A DNA stretch of 64,000 bases from Lysobacter sp036697405 (GTDB lineage Bacteria > Pseudomonadota > Gammaproteobacteria > Xanthomonadales > Xanthomonadaceae). The position numbers and the translations under genes are program-made. The notes beneath the pieces were generated by a model. It saw only the letters and a program-made list of their open reading frames with translations, was not told the origin of the DNA and made no database searches. This document shows, piece after piece, positions 25,480 to 34,107 of the stretch. Within the stretch, counting starts at the first letter, position 1; every line of letters starts with the position of its first letter. Location of the stretch: the NCBI RefSeq assembly GCF_036697405.1, contig NZ_JBAHWA010000009.1:1-64000 (forward strand), in the 5' to 3' direction.

Positions 25480-27417
25480 TCAGGGCGCGCGGGTCTCGCG
25501 CAGGGCCAGCGCCAGCAGGCGCGCCAGCAGGCGCTCGCCCAGGCCGGCGGGAGCGGCCAGGTCCATGCGCGCCAGGGCCTCGGCGTCGTCGCCGCGCGCG
25601 CCGGCCAGGGCGCGCGCGATCGTGGCCAGCTTGCCGCCGCGGCTGGCGGTGGCGGCCTTGAGCCAGCCCAGCGCACGCACCAGGCGTTGCTCGACCGCGG
25701 TGAAATCGCTGCCCAGCGGGTAGTCGGGCAGCAGGCCGTCGCGACGCAGCGGCGCCAGCGCCTGGCGCAGCTGCTCGGGCGCGTTGCGCCGCGTCGGCGC
25801 GGCCAAGCGCCGGTCCGCGCCCAGCTTGCCCTCGCGGCGCGCGGTGTCGAGCAGGCCGTCGCGGTAGCGCGCATCGGCGATCGCGGCCATCGCCAGCACG
25901 CAGTCCTCGTCGGCCCGTCCGCGCAGGTCGGCGATGCCGTACTCGCTGATGTAGATATCGCGCAGGTGGCGCGGGATGGTGGTGTGGCCGTAGTTCCAGA
26001 CCAGGTTGGAACGGTTCGCGCCGTCGGCGTCGCGGGTCGCGCGCAGCATCAGCACCGAGCGCGCGTCGGGCAGGGCGTGGGCCATGGCGACGAAGTTGTA
26101 CTGGCCGCCCACGCCCGACACGACCCGGCCGTCGGCGAGGCCGTCGGACACCGCCGCGCCCAGCGCGGTCGCCATCATGCAGGTGTTGAAGAAGCGCGCG
26201 TCGCGGCGTTGCAGGCGCTCCAGCGCTTCATGGCCGCCGTAGAGCTCGTTGACCTCGCTGATGCGACGCATGCCGATGCCGCGGCGCTGGTCCTCGGGCA
26301 GGTGGCGCAGCCAGTCGTAGAACTCGGGCGAGCCCAGGTAGAAACCGCCGTGCAGGTACTCGCCGTCGCGCTCCAGGGCGGCGCGGTCGGCCTCGTCGGC
26401 GCTGCCGTCGGCGAGGCGCCGCATCAGCGCTTCGTCGTCGACCACCTTGCGCCGGATCACCCCGACTTCGACCAGGCGCCGGAAGCCTTCGTTGATCATC
26501 TCGCTGCAGCCGTACAGGCCGATCGCGAACGGCGCCAGGTCCTCGCGCGCGGCCAGGGCCGGATCCAGCGCCGCCAGCACGCGCCGGTAGCCGGCGTTGT
26601 CGGCGTGGCGCAGCGCCAGCGCATGGCAGAGCGCGTCGGCGAGCGCGCCGATGCCGATCTGCAGGGTGCCGCCGTCGCGCACCAGGGTGCTGGCGTAGAA
26701 GCCGATCGCATAGTCGGCGTCGGTGACCGGCTGGCGCGGCAGGCCGAACAGTTTTGGGTGCGGGCCGGGCGGGGTCAGCACCACGTCGAAGTAGTCCTCG
26801 GCAACGGTGGCGCTGCCGCCCAGCCACGGCAGTTCCGGGTCGACCTCGGCGATCAGCAGCGGCCGCGGCAGGCCGCGCGCGACGATCGCGTCGACCGCGT
26901 CCTGGGTCAGGTCGGTATTGCACGACAGCGACAGGCGGCTATCGCCGTCGCGGCGCGCGACCTTCTGCACGATCGCATTGACGCCGCGGTCGGCGAGCGC
27001 GCGCGCGACATGCGTGTAATTGAGGCTGGCGTAGCGTTGCTGCGCCGGCGGCGAATGCAGCAGCGCGCCGGACTGCAGATAGAACTCCTCGATCTCGACG
27101 TTCGCGGGCAGGGCGTCGCGCTTGAGCGCGGCCACGTAGCTCAGGCGCGGAAAGTCGTCGCCGAAGTGTCGGCTCGCGAACGGCGCGACGAAGCGCCCCT
27201 CCAGGCCCTGGCCGGCGCCGGGCGGATCCAGCGACAGCGCGGTGTACAGGTGCAGCATTCGCGAGGGCTCGGCCTGGACGCGTGCGTAGATCGCGTTCAA
27301 CAGGCGATGCGGCTTGCCCAGGCCCAGCGGCGCGCCCAGGTGCAGCGGGCCCTGGATGCGGGACAGCAGGAAATCGACGGCGTCGTCGACGCGTTCGTAG
27401 CGGGCGGGTGCGGTCAT
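25480..27417 (-). CDS. acetyl-CoA hydrolase/transferase family protein
   Basis: 645-residue protein related to acetyl-CoA hydrolase / 4-hydroxybutyrate CoA-transferase. The N-terminal half has LHLGAPLGLGKPHRL and GALLHSPPAQQRYASLNYTH. The middle has ALADALCHALALRH and YGCSEMINEGFRRL. The C-terminal acetyl-CoA-hydrolase domain has GVGGQYNFVAMAHALP and YISEYGIADLRG. It is longer than typical members (about 430-500), mostly through a middle insert (about 300-380). ATG 27417 lies just after the BlaI promoter region on the opposite strand. The likely role is CoA transfer between short-chain acids; the substrate is not resolved. Confidence 0.83.
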   Translation of the reverse strand: MTAPARYERVDDAVDFLLSRIQGPLHLGAPLGLGKPHRLLNAIYARVQAEPSRMLHLYTALSLDPPGAGQGLEGRFVAPFASRHFGDDFPRLSYVAALKRDALPANVEIEEFYLQSGALLHSPPAQQRYASLNYTHVARALADRGVNAIVQKVARRDGDSRLSLSCNTDLTQDAVDAIVARGLPRPLLIAEVDPELPWLGGSATVAEDYFDVVLTPPGPHPKLFGLPRQPVTDADYAIGFYASTLVRDGGTLQIGIGALADALCHALALRHADNAGYRRVLAALDPALAAREDLAPFAIGLYGCSEMINEGFRRLVEVGVIRRKVVDDEALMRRLADGSADEADRAALERDGEYLHGGFYLGSPEFYDWLRHLPEDQRRGIGMRRISEVNELYGGHEALERLQRRDARFFNTCMMATALGAAVSDGLADGRVVSGVGGQYNFVAMAHALPDARSVLMLRATRDADGANRSNLVWNYGHTTIPRHLRDIYISEYGIADLRGRADEDCVLAMAAIADARYRDGLLDTARREGKLGADRRLAAPTRRNAPEQLRQALAPLRRDGLLPDYPLGSDFTAVEQRLVRALGWLKAATASRGGKLATIARALAGARGDDAEALARMDLAAPAGLGERLLARLLALALRETRAP

Positions 27418-27449
27418 GGCCGCAGTATCGCATCGGCGCGGCGGTAGGC

Positions 27450-27477
27450 TTGACATGGGCGATTACGGGTGTAATCT
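27450..27477 (+). promoter_or_regulatory. promoter of the BlaI/BlaR1-type operon
   Basis: A perfect -35 TTGACA (27450-27455) is followed after 16 bp by TAATCT (27472-27477), which keeps the three most conserved -10 positions. The -10 overlaps the first operator dyad, so repressor binding would block RNA polymerase. Confidence 0.6.
27462..27475. promoter_or_regulatory. BlaI-type operator 1
   Basis: Dyad ATTAC-GGGT-GTAAT, perfect half sites of the TACA/TGTA type recognised by BlaI/MecI repressors. It overlaps the -10 region. Confidence 0.65.
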
Positions 27478-27485
27478 CAGGAAAA

Positions 27486-27499
27486 ATTACGGATGTAAA
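27486..27499. promoter_or_regulatory. BlaI-type operator 2
   Basis: ATTAC-GGAT-GTAAA, nearly the same dyad as operator 1. The centres lie 24 bp apart, and it ends 2 nt before the repressor start codon, so it also covers the ribosome-binding region. Confidence 0.6.
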
Positions 27500-27501
27500 C
27501 G

Positions 27502-27873
27502 ATGCAGATCAGCGAAGCCGAATCGGTGGTGATGGACGTGCTCTGGCGCGAGCATCCGCTCGCCGCCGAGGACGTGGTCGCGGCCCTGGCCCAGCGCCAG
27601 GACTGGCAGGAGGCGACCATCAAGACTCTGCTCAACCGGCTCTTGAACAAGGGCGCGGTGCGCGCGGAGAAGCAGGGCCGTCGGTATTTGTACGCGCCGG
27701 TGCTCAAGCGCGAGGACTGGGTGCTGGAGGAAAGCCAGGGCCTGCTGCAGCGCCTGTTCGACGGCCGCGTCGCGCCGCTGGTCGCGCATTTCAGCGAGCA
27801 GCGCAAGCTCAGCCGCAAGGACATCGCCGAACTGCGCAAGCTGCTGGAGGAGCTCGACGATGAGCAGCGCTGA
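27502..27873 (+). CDS. BlaI/MecI-family transcriptional repressor
   Basis: 123-residue winged-helix repressor. SEAESVVMDVLWREHPLAAEDV leads into the recognition helix region ATIKTLLNRLLNKGAV and the wing KQGRRYLYAPV, then a dimerisation/cleavage region near residues 85-110. These repressors bind TACAnnTGTA-like dyads and are inactivated through a membrane metallopeptidase. Two such dyads lie directly upstream, so it probably represses itself and the next gene. It overlaps the peptidase gene by 14 nt. Confidence 0.92.
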   Translation: MQISEAESVVMDVLWREHPLAAEDVVAALAQRQDWQEATIKTLLNRLLNKGAVRAEKQGRRYLYAPVLKREDWVLEESQGLLQRLFDGRVAPLVAHFSEQRKLSRKDIAELRKLLEELDDEQR

Positions 27874-29539
27874 GATCGCCGCCGTGCTGTTGGAAACCGC
27901 GCTGGCGAGCAGCTTCGCGATCGCCGTGGTGCTGCTGTTGCGGCGCCCGCTGCGGCGCGGCTTCGGCGCGGCCGCCGCCTATGCGTTATGGGCGCTGGTG
28001 CCGGCGGCCGTGGCCGCGGTGCTGTTGCCGGCCGCGCCCGCGCGCATGCCGCTGGCCTTGCCGGTGCAGGCCGTGGTCCAGACTCCGCTGGCGATGGCCG
28101 CGCCGCAGGCGAGCGGCATCGCGCCGACCGCCGCGGTCCTGGCGGTCTGGCTGGCGGGCGCGCTGTCGGCCTTGGCCGCGTTGGCCTGGCAGCAGCGCCG
28201 TTTCGTGCGCGCGCTGGGCGTGCTGCGCCTGCGCGCCGACGGACTGCGCCAGGCCGATGCGGTGGCCGGCCTGCCGGCGGCGATCGGTTTGCTGCGGCCG
28301 ATCATCGTCGTGCCCGAGGATTTCGAGCGGCGCTACAGCGTCGAACAGCAGGCGCTGATGCGCGCCCACGAGCGCGAGCACATCGCGCGCGGCGACCTGG
28401 CGCTCAACGCCGCGGTCGCGTTGCTGCGCTGCGTCTACTGGTTCAACCCTTTGCTGCACTACGCCGTGCGCCACTTCCACCACGACCAGGAACTGTCCTG
28501 CGATCAGCGCGTGGTCCGGCGCCATCCGCAGGCGCGTCGCGCCTATGGCGAAGCCATGCTCAAGACCCAGTTGGCCTCGCGCCCCGTGCCCCTGGGCTGC
28601 CATTGGGGCCACAGCCATCCGCTCAAGGAGAGGATCGAAATGCTCAAGCACGCCAACGTATCGCCGAAACGCTGGATCGCAGGCGCCGCCCTGGTCGCCC
28701 TGCTGGCCGCCGCTACCGGCGCGGCCGCCTGGTCGGCGCAGCCGCAACGCGCGCCGGCCGCGGCCGCATTGCCCGACGGCTATGCCTTGCTGAAGTTCGA
28801 GGTGCGCCTGGACGGCGGCGAGCCCAGCAGCTTCCGTGTGCTCGAACGCTACGGCCAACCCTTCGGCGTGAGCGGCGACGAAGGCGGTTCGAAGTGGTCG
28901 CTGCAGGGCCGGGTATCGCCCCTGGGCGAAGGGCGATCCTTGCTGGTGGCCTCGCTGCAACGCGACGGAAAGCCGGTCGGACAGCCGCGCCTGACGGTGC
29001 GCAACGGCGAACCGGCGCGCATCAGCATCGGCAGCGTGCGCGGTTCGAGCAACGCCGAAGTGCTGCAAGGCATCGACATGACGGTGACCGTCAGCGCCGC
29101 TGCGGATGCGCGGCCCGCCGCCCAGCCGCGACCCGTCGCCGAACCGCGGGCCGTGGTCGAACCCGCGCCGAGGCCGGTCGCCAACCCGCATGCGCAGACC
29201 ATGGAGCTGACCGCCGCGGCGTATGGCGCGTTGTCGCCGCCGCCGTACCCGAAGGGCCGCAAGGTCAACGGGCGCGTGCTGCTGGAGATCCAGGTCGGCG
29301 GCGACGGCGGCGCGCAGCAGGTCCGGCTGGCGCAAAGTTCGGGCGATGCCGAGCTCGACGCCAGCACCGTCGAGGCCGCGCGCAAGTGGCGCTTCCAGCC
29401 CGCGACCCAGGACGGCCGGCCGGTGGCGTCGTGGGTGCAGGTGCCGGTCGATTTCGCCGCCGCTTCCGGTCCGACCGCGGGGGCGTCGTCCGACCTGTCG
29501 GCGGTCGCCCTGGATCCGATCCGGGTGACGGACGAATGA
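27860..29539 (+). CDS. BlaR1-type M56 metallopeptidase with C-terminal TonB domain
   Basis: 559-residue membrane protein. Four hydrophobic segments in the first 200 residues surround the zinc site His170-Glu171-x-x-His174 with Glu211 in DQELSCD. Another membrane helix lies at about 272-290. The remainder is periplasmic: a spacer of beta sequence, then a Pro-rich linker and a TonB-C domain (about 455-540; PPPYPKGRKVNGRVLLEIQV ... EAARKWRFQPA). There is no penicillin-binding sensor domain as in true BlaR1, so beta-lactam sensing is not supported. It probably senses an envelope signal and cleaves or triggers loss of the upstream repressor. Confidence 0.88.
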   Translation: MSSAEIAAVLLETALASSFAIAVVLLLRRPLRRGFGAAAAYALWALVPAAVAAVLLPAAPARMPLALPVQAVVQTPLAMAAPQASGIAPTAAVLAVWLAGALSALAALAWQQRRFVRALGVLRLRADGLRQADAVAGLPAAIGLLRPIIVVPEDFERRYSVEQQALMRAHEREHIARGDLALNAAVALLRCVYWFNPLLHYAVRHFHHDQELSCDQRVVRRHPQARRAYGEAMLKTQLASRPVPLGCHWGHSHPLKERIEMLKHANVSPKRWIAGAALVALLAAATGAAAWSAQPQRAPAAAALPDGYALLKFEVRLDGGEPSSFRVLERYGQPFGVSGDEGGSKWSLQGRVSPLGEGRSLLVASLQRDGKPVGQPRLTVRNGEPARISIGSVRGSSNAEVLQGIDMTVTVSAAADARPAAQPRPVAEPRAVVEPAPRPVANPHAQTMELTAAAYGALSPPPYPKGRKVNGRVLLEIQVGGDGGAQQVRLAQSSGDAELDASTVEAARKWRFQPATQDGRPVASWVQVPVDFAAASGPTAGASSDLSAVALDPIRVTDE

Positions 29540-29572
29540 TCGCGGCCGCCTGGCGGCGCGCATCGATTCGGG

Positions 29573-30211
29573 CTACGCGCCGACGATGTGGACCTCGTCG
29601 GCGATGCGCCGCACTTCGTCGGGGTAATGACTGACGTAGATCATCGGCAGGGCGACCTCGTCGCGCACGCGCTGCAGGTAGGGCAGCAGTTCGTCGCGGC
29701 GATTCATGTCCAGCATCGACAGCGGCTCGTCCAGCAACAGGATCTGCGGCTGCGACAGCAGGGCCCGGCCCAGGGCCACGCGCTGCATCTCGCCGCCGGA
29801 CAGCCCGGCGGTGGAACGCGACAACAGCGCGCCGATGCCGAGCAGTTCGACGATCGCATCGAGCTGGAAACGCGGCGCCGCGCGCGCCTCGCCGCGCAGG
29901 CCGTAGAGCAGGTTGCGGCGCACGTCCAGGTGCGGGAACAGGCGCGCGTCCTGGAACACGTAGCCGATCCGGCGCCGGTGCGCGGGCAGGTCGATGCCGG
30001 CCTCGGCGTCGAACAGGCAGCGCCCGCCGATCTCGATGCGGCCGCGCTGCGGCCGCAGCAGGCCGGCGATGGCGTGCAGCAGCGAGGTCTTGCCGGCGCC
30101 GGAATCGCCGACCAGGGCGATCACGCGGCGTTCGCTGCGGATGCTCACGCTGCGCTCGAAGGCGCCGCGGCGCACGCTGAAATCGAGCAGATGGGTCGGC
30201 GCCGCGCTCAT
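29573..30211 (-). CDS. modC: molybdate ABC transporter ATP-binding protein, short form
   Basis: 212-residue ATPase of the molybdate importer. Walker A is GDSGAGKTS (35-43), the signature is LSGGEMQRVALGRAL, Walker B is ILLLDEPLSMLD and the switch His is in YVSHYPDEV. Typical ModC has about 350 residues with a C-terminal Mop/TOBE domain that binds molybdate and gives feedback control. Here the protein ends right after the ATPase core, so that control is absent. The start ATG overlaps the modB stop (ATGA). Last gene of modABC. Confidence 0.9.
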   Translation of the reverse strand: MSAAPTHLLDFSVRRGAFERSVSIRSERRVIALVGDSGAGKTSLLHAIAGLLRPQRGRIEIGGRCLFDAEAGIDLPAHRRRIGYVFQDARLFPHLDVRRNLLYGLRGEARAAPRFQLDAIVELLGIGALLSRSTAGLSGGEMQRVALGRALLSQPQILLLDEPLSMLDMNRRDELLPYLQRVRDEVALPMIYVSHYPDEVRRIADEVHIVGA

Positions 30212-30900
30212 GCCTGGGTCTCGCGGCGCTGGCGCTGCACCAGCCATTCCGACAGCAGCACCGCGGCGAACGAGATCGCCACCGCGACCACGGTCAGCCG
30301 CCACAGCCCGGACTCGGCGCCGGGCACCTGCAACATGCCGTAGATCGCCGACGACAGGGTCTGGGTTTCGCCGGGAATATTGGACACGAAGGTGATGGTG
30401 GCGCCGAACTCGCCCAGGGCCTTGGCGAAGGCCAGCACCGCGCCGGCGATCACGCCGGGCAGGGCCAGCGGCAAGGTCATGCCGAAGAACACCCGCCAGG
30501 GATTGGCGCCCAGCGTGGCCGCGGCCTGTTCCAGGCGGCGGTCGACGGCTTCGATCGAGAGCCGGATCGCGCGCACCATCAGCGGAAAGCCCATGATCGC
30601 GCATGCCAACGCGGCGCCGGTCCAGCGGAACGCGAAGCTGAAGCCGAAGGTCTCGGACAGGAAGCGGCCGATCGGGCCCTGATTGCCGAACAGGATCAGC
30701 AGCACGTAGCCGGTGACCACCGGCGGCAGCACCAGCGGCAGGTACAGCATCGCGTCGAACAGCAGCTTGCCGGGGAAGGTCTTGCGCGCGAGCAGCCAGC
30801 CCATGGCCACGCCCAGCGGCAGGCTGAGCAGCACCGCCACGCTCGCGACCTTGAGGCTGAGCGCGATCGCGGTCAGTTCGGCGGGGCTGAAATCGAACAT
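30208..30900 (-). CDS. modB: molybdate ABC transporter permease
   Basis: 230-residue inner-membrane permease with five to six helices. The EAA loop that docks on ModC is EQAAATLGANPWRVFFGMTL, and the following helix has AFAKALGEFGATI, a sequence typical of ModB. It lies 13 nt after modA and overlaps modC by 4 nt, so the three are co-transcribed. Confidence 0.93.
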   Translation of the reverse strand: MFDFSPAELTAIALSLKVASVAVLLSLPLGVAMGWLLARKTFPGKLLFDAMLYLPLVLPPVVTGYVLLILFGNQGPIGRFLSETFGFSFAFRWTGAALACAIMGFPLMVRAIRLSIEAVDRRLEQAAATLGANPWRVFFGMTLPLALPGVIAGAVLAFAKALGEFGATITFVSNIPGETQTLSSAIYGMLQVPGAESGLWRLTVVAVAISFAAVLLSEWLVQRQRRETQA

Positions 30901-30913
30901 GCGCCGGTCGCGC

Positions 30914-31699
30914 TTACTTCAGCACGGCGAAGCCGTGGCGGCGGAACAGGGTCGCGGCGGGCGCGGTCTGCAGCCAGCGCACGAACGCCGCCGCCTGCGG
31001 ATGGGCGCTGGTGCGGATGCGCGCGACCGGATAGACGATGGCCGGGTGGCTCGCGGCCGGGAAGGTCGCCAACACGCGCACGTTCGGTTCGGCGCGCGCG
31101 TCGCTGGCGTAGACCACGCCCAGCGGCGCCTCGCCGCGCGCGACCAGCATCAGCGCCGCGCGCACGTTCTCGGCCTCGGCGACCCTGGGCCGCAATTGCG
31201 CCCACACGCCCAGCGATTCGAAGGATGCGCGCGCGTACTTGCCGGCCGGCACGCTCGCGGTCAGGGCCAGGGCCAGGCGGCCATCGCCGAGCAGCGGGCG
31301 CAGATCGACCCCGGGTTCGAGTTTCAGCGGTTTGGCCGCGCTGTGCTCGGGCGCGATCAGCACCAGGCTGTTGCCGAGCAGGTTGCGCCGGCTGGCCGCG
31401 TCGATCAGCTTGCGTTGCTGCAGGTAGTCCATCCAGTCCAGGTCGGCGGACAGGAACACGTCGGCCGGCGCGCCCTGTTCGATCTGGCGCGCCAGCGCCG
31501 AGCTGGCGGCGTAGGACACCCGCAGCGGCTGGCCGGTTCGGGCTTCGTAGGCGACCGCGGCTTCGTCCAGCGATTCCTTGAGGCTGGCGGCGGCGAACAC
31601 GGTGATCGGTTCGGGCTTGGGCGGCGCGGCGAACGCACCGCTCGCCGGCAGGGCGAAGGCGCAGAACGCGGCGAGCCAGCGGCGGCGCGACAGCAGCAT
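30914..31699 (-). CDS. modA: molybdate-binding periplasmic protein
   Basis: 261 residues with a signal peptide ending near GAFAAPP. The oxyanion site motifs are visible: VFAAASLKESLDE at the mature N-terminus, SYAASSALARQIEQGAPADVFLSAD next, and later LTASVPAGKYARASFE and LGVVYASDA. The ATG has CGGAG 5 nt upstream. I looked for a ModE operator before it and found no convincing palindrome. The gene starts the modABC operon and follows a gene for a molybdopterin-oxidoreductase-like protein by 51 nt. Confidence 0.93.
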   Translation of the reverse strand: MLLSRRRWLAAFCAFALPASGAFAAPPKPEPITVFAAASLKESLDEAAVAYEARTGQPLRVSYAASSALARQIEQGAPADVFLSADLDWMDYLQQRKLIDAASRRNLLGNSLVLIAPEHSAAKPLKLEPGVDLRPLLGDGRLALALTASVPAGKYARASFESLGVWAQLRPRVAEAENVRAALMLVARGEAPLGVVYASDARAEPNVRVLATFPAASHPAIVYPVARIRTSAHPQAAAFVRWLQTAPAATLFRRHGFAVLK

Positions 31700-31750
31700 G
31701 ACGGACTCCGGTGGGCTACGGCGGCAGCGTAACGCGAAAAGCGAGGAGCC

Positions 31751-32272
31751 CTAAGGCGCGTCGATCACTCGGATCGACTCGATCTGACGCACCCAGCGCG
31801 CGGGCCGCGATTCGCCCGGTGCGATCAGGCGCCAGGGGCCGTCGTCGGCATCGAGGGCGGCGCCGTCGCAGCGATCGGTCAGCACCACCTCGCGCGCGCC
31901 CAGGCTGGGGTCGAGTTCGGCCAGGGAGTAGGCGGCGCGGTAGCCGTCGCGCGCCGAGACCACCACCACGCGCGCCAGCTGCGCACCGCGCAGCGGTTCT
32001 TCCGGCATCGCCCCGGACGCACGCAACAACGCCGCCAGCGACACGCCTTCGCAGCTCAGGGTCTTGCCGTGCGCGCTGGCGGTGACGGTCGTGCGCGGCA
32101 GGCCCGCGATCCGCGCCGCATCCAGGGCGACGTCGATCGGGGCCATGCGCTGCGGCGGGTCGGAGGCATGCGCATGCGCGCTCTTCTCGGGCTCCGCGGC
32201 GGCGGCGCCCAGGGACCAGGCCAGGCTCAGGGACAGGCAGACGATCGCGAGCGGCGTGCGGATCGGACGCAT
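31751..32272 (-). CDS. molybdopterin-oxidoreductase-like periplasmic protein
   Basis: 173 residues with a signal peptide (cut near GAAAAEP). The mature domain resembles the small SUOX/YedY-fold proteins: CEGVSLAALLRASG, a central VVVVSARDGYRAAYSLAEL and a C-terminal DGPWRLIAPGESRPARWVRQIESIRV. Only one Cys could act as molybdenum ligand. Full catalytic enzymes are larger, so it may be cofactor-free. Its position next to modABC supports a molybdenum link but does not prove it. It ends 51 nt before modA and begins 8 nt after the end of the hydrolase gene. Confidence 0.72.
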   Translation of the reverse strand: MRPIRTPLAIVCLSLSLAWSLGAAAAEPEKSAHAHASDPPQRMAPIDVALDAARIAGLPRTTVTASAHGKTLSCEGVSLAALLRASGAMPEEPLRGAQLARVVVVSARDGYRAAYSLAELDPSLGAREVVLTDRCDGAALDADDGPWRLIAPGESRPARWVRQIESIRVIDAP

Positions 32273-32279
32273 GACGGCC

Positions 32280-33143
32280 TCAGAGTTGGTTGAGCGGGAT
32301 CTTGAGATAGCGTACGCCGTTGTCCTCGGCCTCGGGCAGCGCGCCCGCGCGCAGGTTGACCTGCAGGGCCGGCAGGATCAGCGCCGGTACGGCCAGGGTC
32401 GCGTCGCGCGCCTCGCGCATGCGCACGAAGTCGGCTTCGCCGGTATCGCCGCGTACGTGGATGTTGCTGCGCTTCTGTTCGCCGATGCTGGTTTCGCACA
32501 GCGGCGCGCGGCCGCCGGGGCCGTAGTCGTGGCAGACGTAGACGCGGGTGGCGTCGGGCAGTTCGTACAGGTGGCGGATCGAGGCGTACAGCATGGCCGC
32601 GTCGCCGCCCGGGAAATCGCAGCGCGCGGTGCCGCTGTCGGGCATGAACAGCGAATCGCCCACGAACACGGCGTCGCCGATGCGATAGGCCAGGCTGTCG
32701 AGGGTGTGGCCGGGCACGGCGATGGTGCGCGCGCGCAGGTCGCCGATCGCGAAGTCTTCCTCGTCCTCGAACAGATGGTCGAACTGGCTGCCGTCGGCTT
32801 CGATCTTGGCGTCCAGGCCCAGCACCGGCACGAAGGTGCGCTGCACTTCGCGGATGCGCCGGCCGATCGCGATGCGCGCATGCGGCAGGCGCTGCTTCAG
32901 CCAATGCGCGGCGCTGAGGTGATCGGCGTGCGCATGCGTTTCCAGCAGCCAGCGCACGTCGGCGCCGCGGGCCTGCGCGGCGTCCAGGATCGCCTGCGCC
33001 GATGCGCCGCCGGTGCGACCGGAGCGGGCGTCGTAGTCGAGCACCGGGTCGACGATCGCGGCCTGCGACGTCCCCGGGTCCACCACCAGGTAGCTCCAGG
33101 TCCCGGTGTCGGCATGATGGAAGGACTGCACCTGCGGGGACAT
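32280..33143 (-). CDS. MBL-fold persulfide dioxygenase-like hydrolase (Blh type)
   Basis: 287-residue metallo-beta-lactamase fold protein. The metal motif is THAHADH (69-75), with further ligands in VPGHTLDS and GDSLFMPDSGTARCDFPGGDA and the His in VCHDYGPGG. This sequence set is typical of ETHE1/Blh persulfide dioxygenases, non-haem iron enzymes that oxidise glutathione persulfide to sulfite. No BigR-type repressor or TauE-like exporter is next to it. It lies upstream of the molybdopterin-like gene on the same strand with an 8-nt gap, so the two are probably co-transcribed. Confidence 0.85.
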   Translation of the reverse strand: MSPQVQSFHHADTGTWSYLVVDPGTSQAAIVDPVLDYDARSGRTGGASAQAILDAAQARGADVRWLLETHAHADHLSAAHWLKQRLPHARIAIGRRIREVQRTFVPVLGLDAKIEADGSQFDHLFEDEEDFAIGDLRARTIAVPGHTLDSLAYRIGDAVFVGDSLFMPDSGTARCDFPGGDAAMLYASIRHLYELPDATRVYVCHDYGPGGRAPLCETSIGEQKRSNIHVRGDTGEADFVRMREARDATLAVPALILPALQVNLRAGALPEAEDNGVRYLKIPLNQL

Positions 33144-33216
33144 CGGATTCCTCTTGCTGCAGCGTCCGTGCGATTCGTGCGCGCGCCGGGGCCCGGCGCT
33201 CGGCGAGGTCTTGCGC

Positions 33217-34014
33217 TCAGCGCTTCAGCGCGGCGTTGAGCAGGGCGGCCAGATGGCTGCCGCCGCGGCGCAGCTGGGCCTCGGCCTCGGGAAGCCAAGT
33301 CTGCACGTAATTGTCGTCGATGATCGCCCGGCTCGGATACAGGCCCGGCCGCAGCGCGATCCGGCACGAGGCCTCCGCCCAGCCCACCGAATCCGGCGGC
33401 AGCGGCGGTTGCGACAGCGGTACCGCCAGCGACAACGCGCGCAGGCGCTGCAGCCATGCGTGCTCGTCCAGCTTGGCGCGGTTGAGCAGGCCGCTGTCCC
33501 ACAGCGCGTGCAGGTTGCTGCCGCGGCCGTCGAGATTGATCTGGATGTCGTTGCCGCCCTTGTCGCGGGCGTAGCCGGCATGCAGCGGCTGATGCACGTC
33601 GCCGACGAAATGGACCACGAATTTCAGCGCCCGCGCACGCTCGGCGCGCGGGCGCGTGCGGTCGGCCAGGATCAGGGTCTGGGCGCGGATCGCTTCGATC
33701 ACGCAGTCGCCGTTGGGGCAGTGGCGCGCCGGCTGGTAGGCGCAGTCGTCTTCGCCGAGGTTGACGTAGTGCCACTTCGCGCTCTTCTTGCCCAGGTCGG
33801 GGTCGTTGGCGCGCAATTCGTCGGCCCAGTTGGCGATGCCGGGCAGGCTAGGGTCGGGCTCATCGGCCAGCAGCGCGGCGATCTGGGCGCGCGTGGCCGG
33901 AGTCAGGTCGTCCCAGGCCAGGGCGGCCACCAGGCGGTGGCCGAGCGGCCCCCAGGCCAGCGCATCGGCCGGCAGCAGCGCGAGCAGGATCAGCAGCAGT
34001 AGGGTCCGGATCAT
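33217..34014 (-). CDS. S1/P1-type secreted nuclease
   Basis: 265 residues. The signal peptide is cut after ADALA, leaving Trp21 as the mature N-terminus, which is itself a zinc ligand in this family. Other zinc ligands are visible: His in WGPLGH, Asp in NWADE, His in KWHYVN, the HFVGDVHQPLH cluster and HALWD. These trinuclear-zinc enzymes degrade single-stranded DNA and RNA and remove 3' phosphates. Four Cys residues likely form two disulfides. Probably secreted or periplasmic; it could serve nutrient scavenging. Confidence 0.9.
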   Translation of the reverse strand: MIRTLLLLILLALLPADALAWGPLGHRLVAALAWDDLTPATRAQIAALLADEPDPSLPGIANWADELRANDPDLGKKSAKWHYVNLGEDDCAYQPARHCPNGDCVIEAIRAQTLILADRTRPRAERARALKFVVHFVGDVHQPLHAGYARDKGGNDIQINLDGRGSNLHALWDSGLLNRAKLDEHAWLQRLRALSLAVPLSQPPLPPDSVGWAEASCRIALRPGLYPSRAIIDDNYVQTWLPEAEAQLRRGGSHLAALLNAALKR

Positions 34015-34107
34015 CGCGCCACTTTACCGGAGCGGGCGCCGTCATCGACCGCCGATCGGCGGTCGCGACGGTGCCGCGTCTGTCGGTTCGCCGTTGCCGG
34101 CCCAGCC

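Noticed and set aside
27860..29539. True beta-lactam sensor BlaR1 with a resistance role
   Set aside because: The penicillin-binding sensor domain is absent and no beta-lactamase or PBP2a gene is adjacent.
31700..31750. ModE operator before modA
   Set aside because: Only a weak CGTTAC half-site is visible and no palindrome of the expected form was found.
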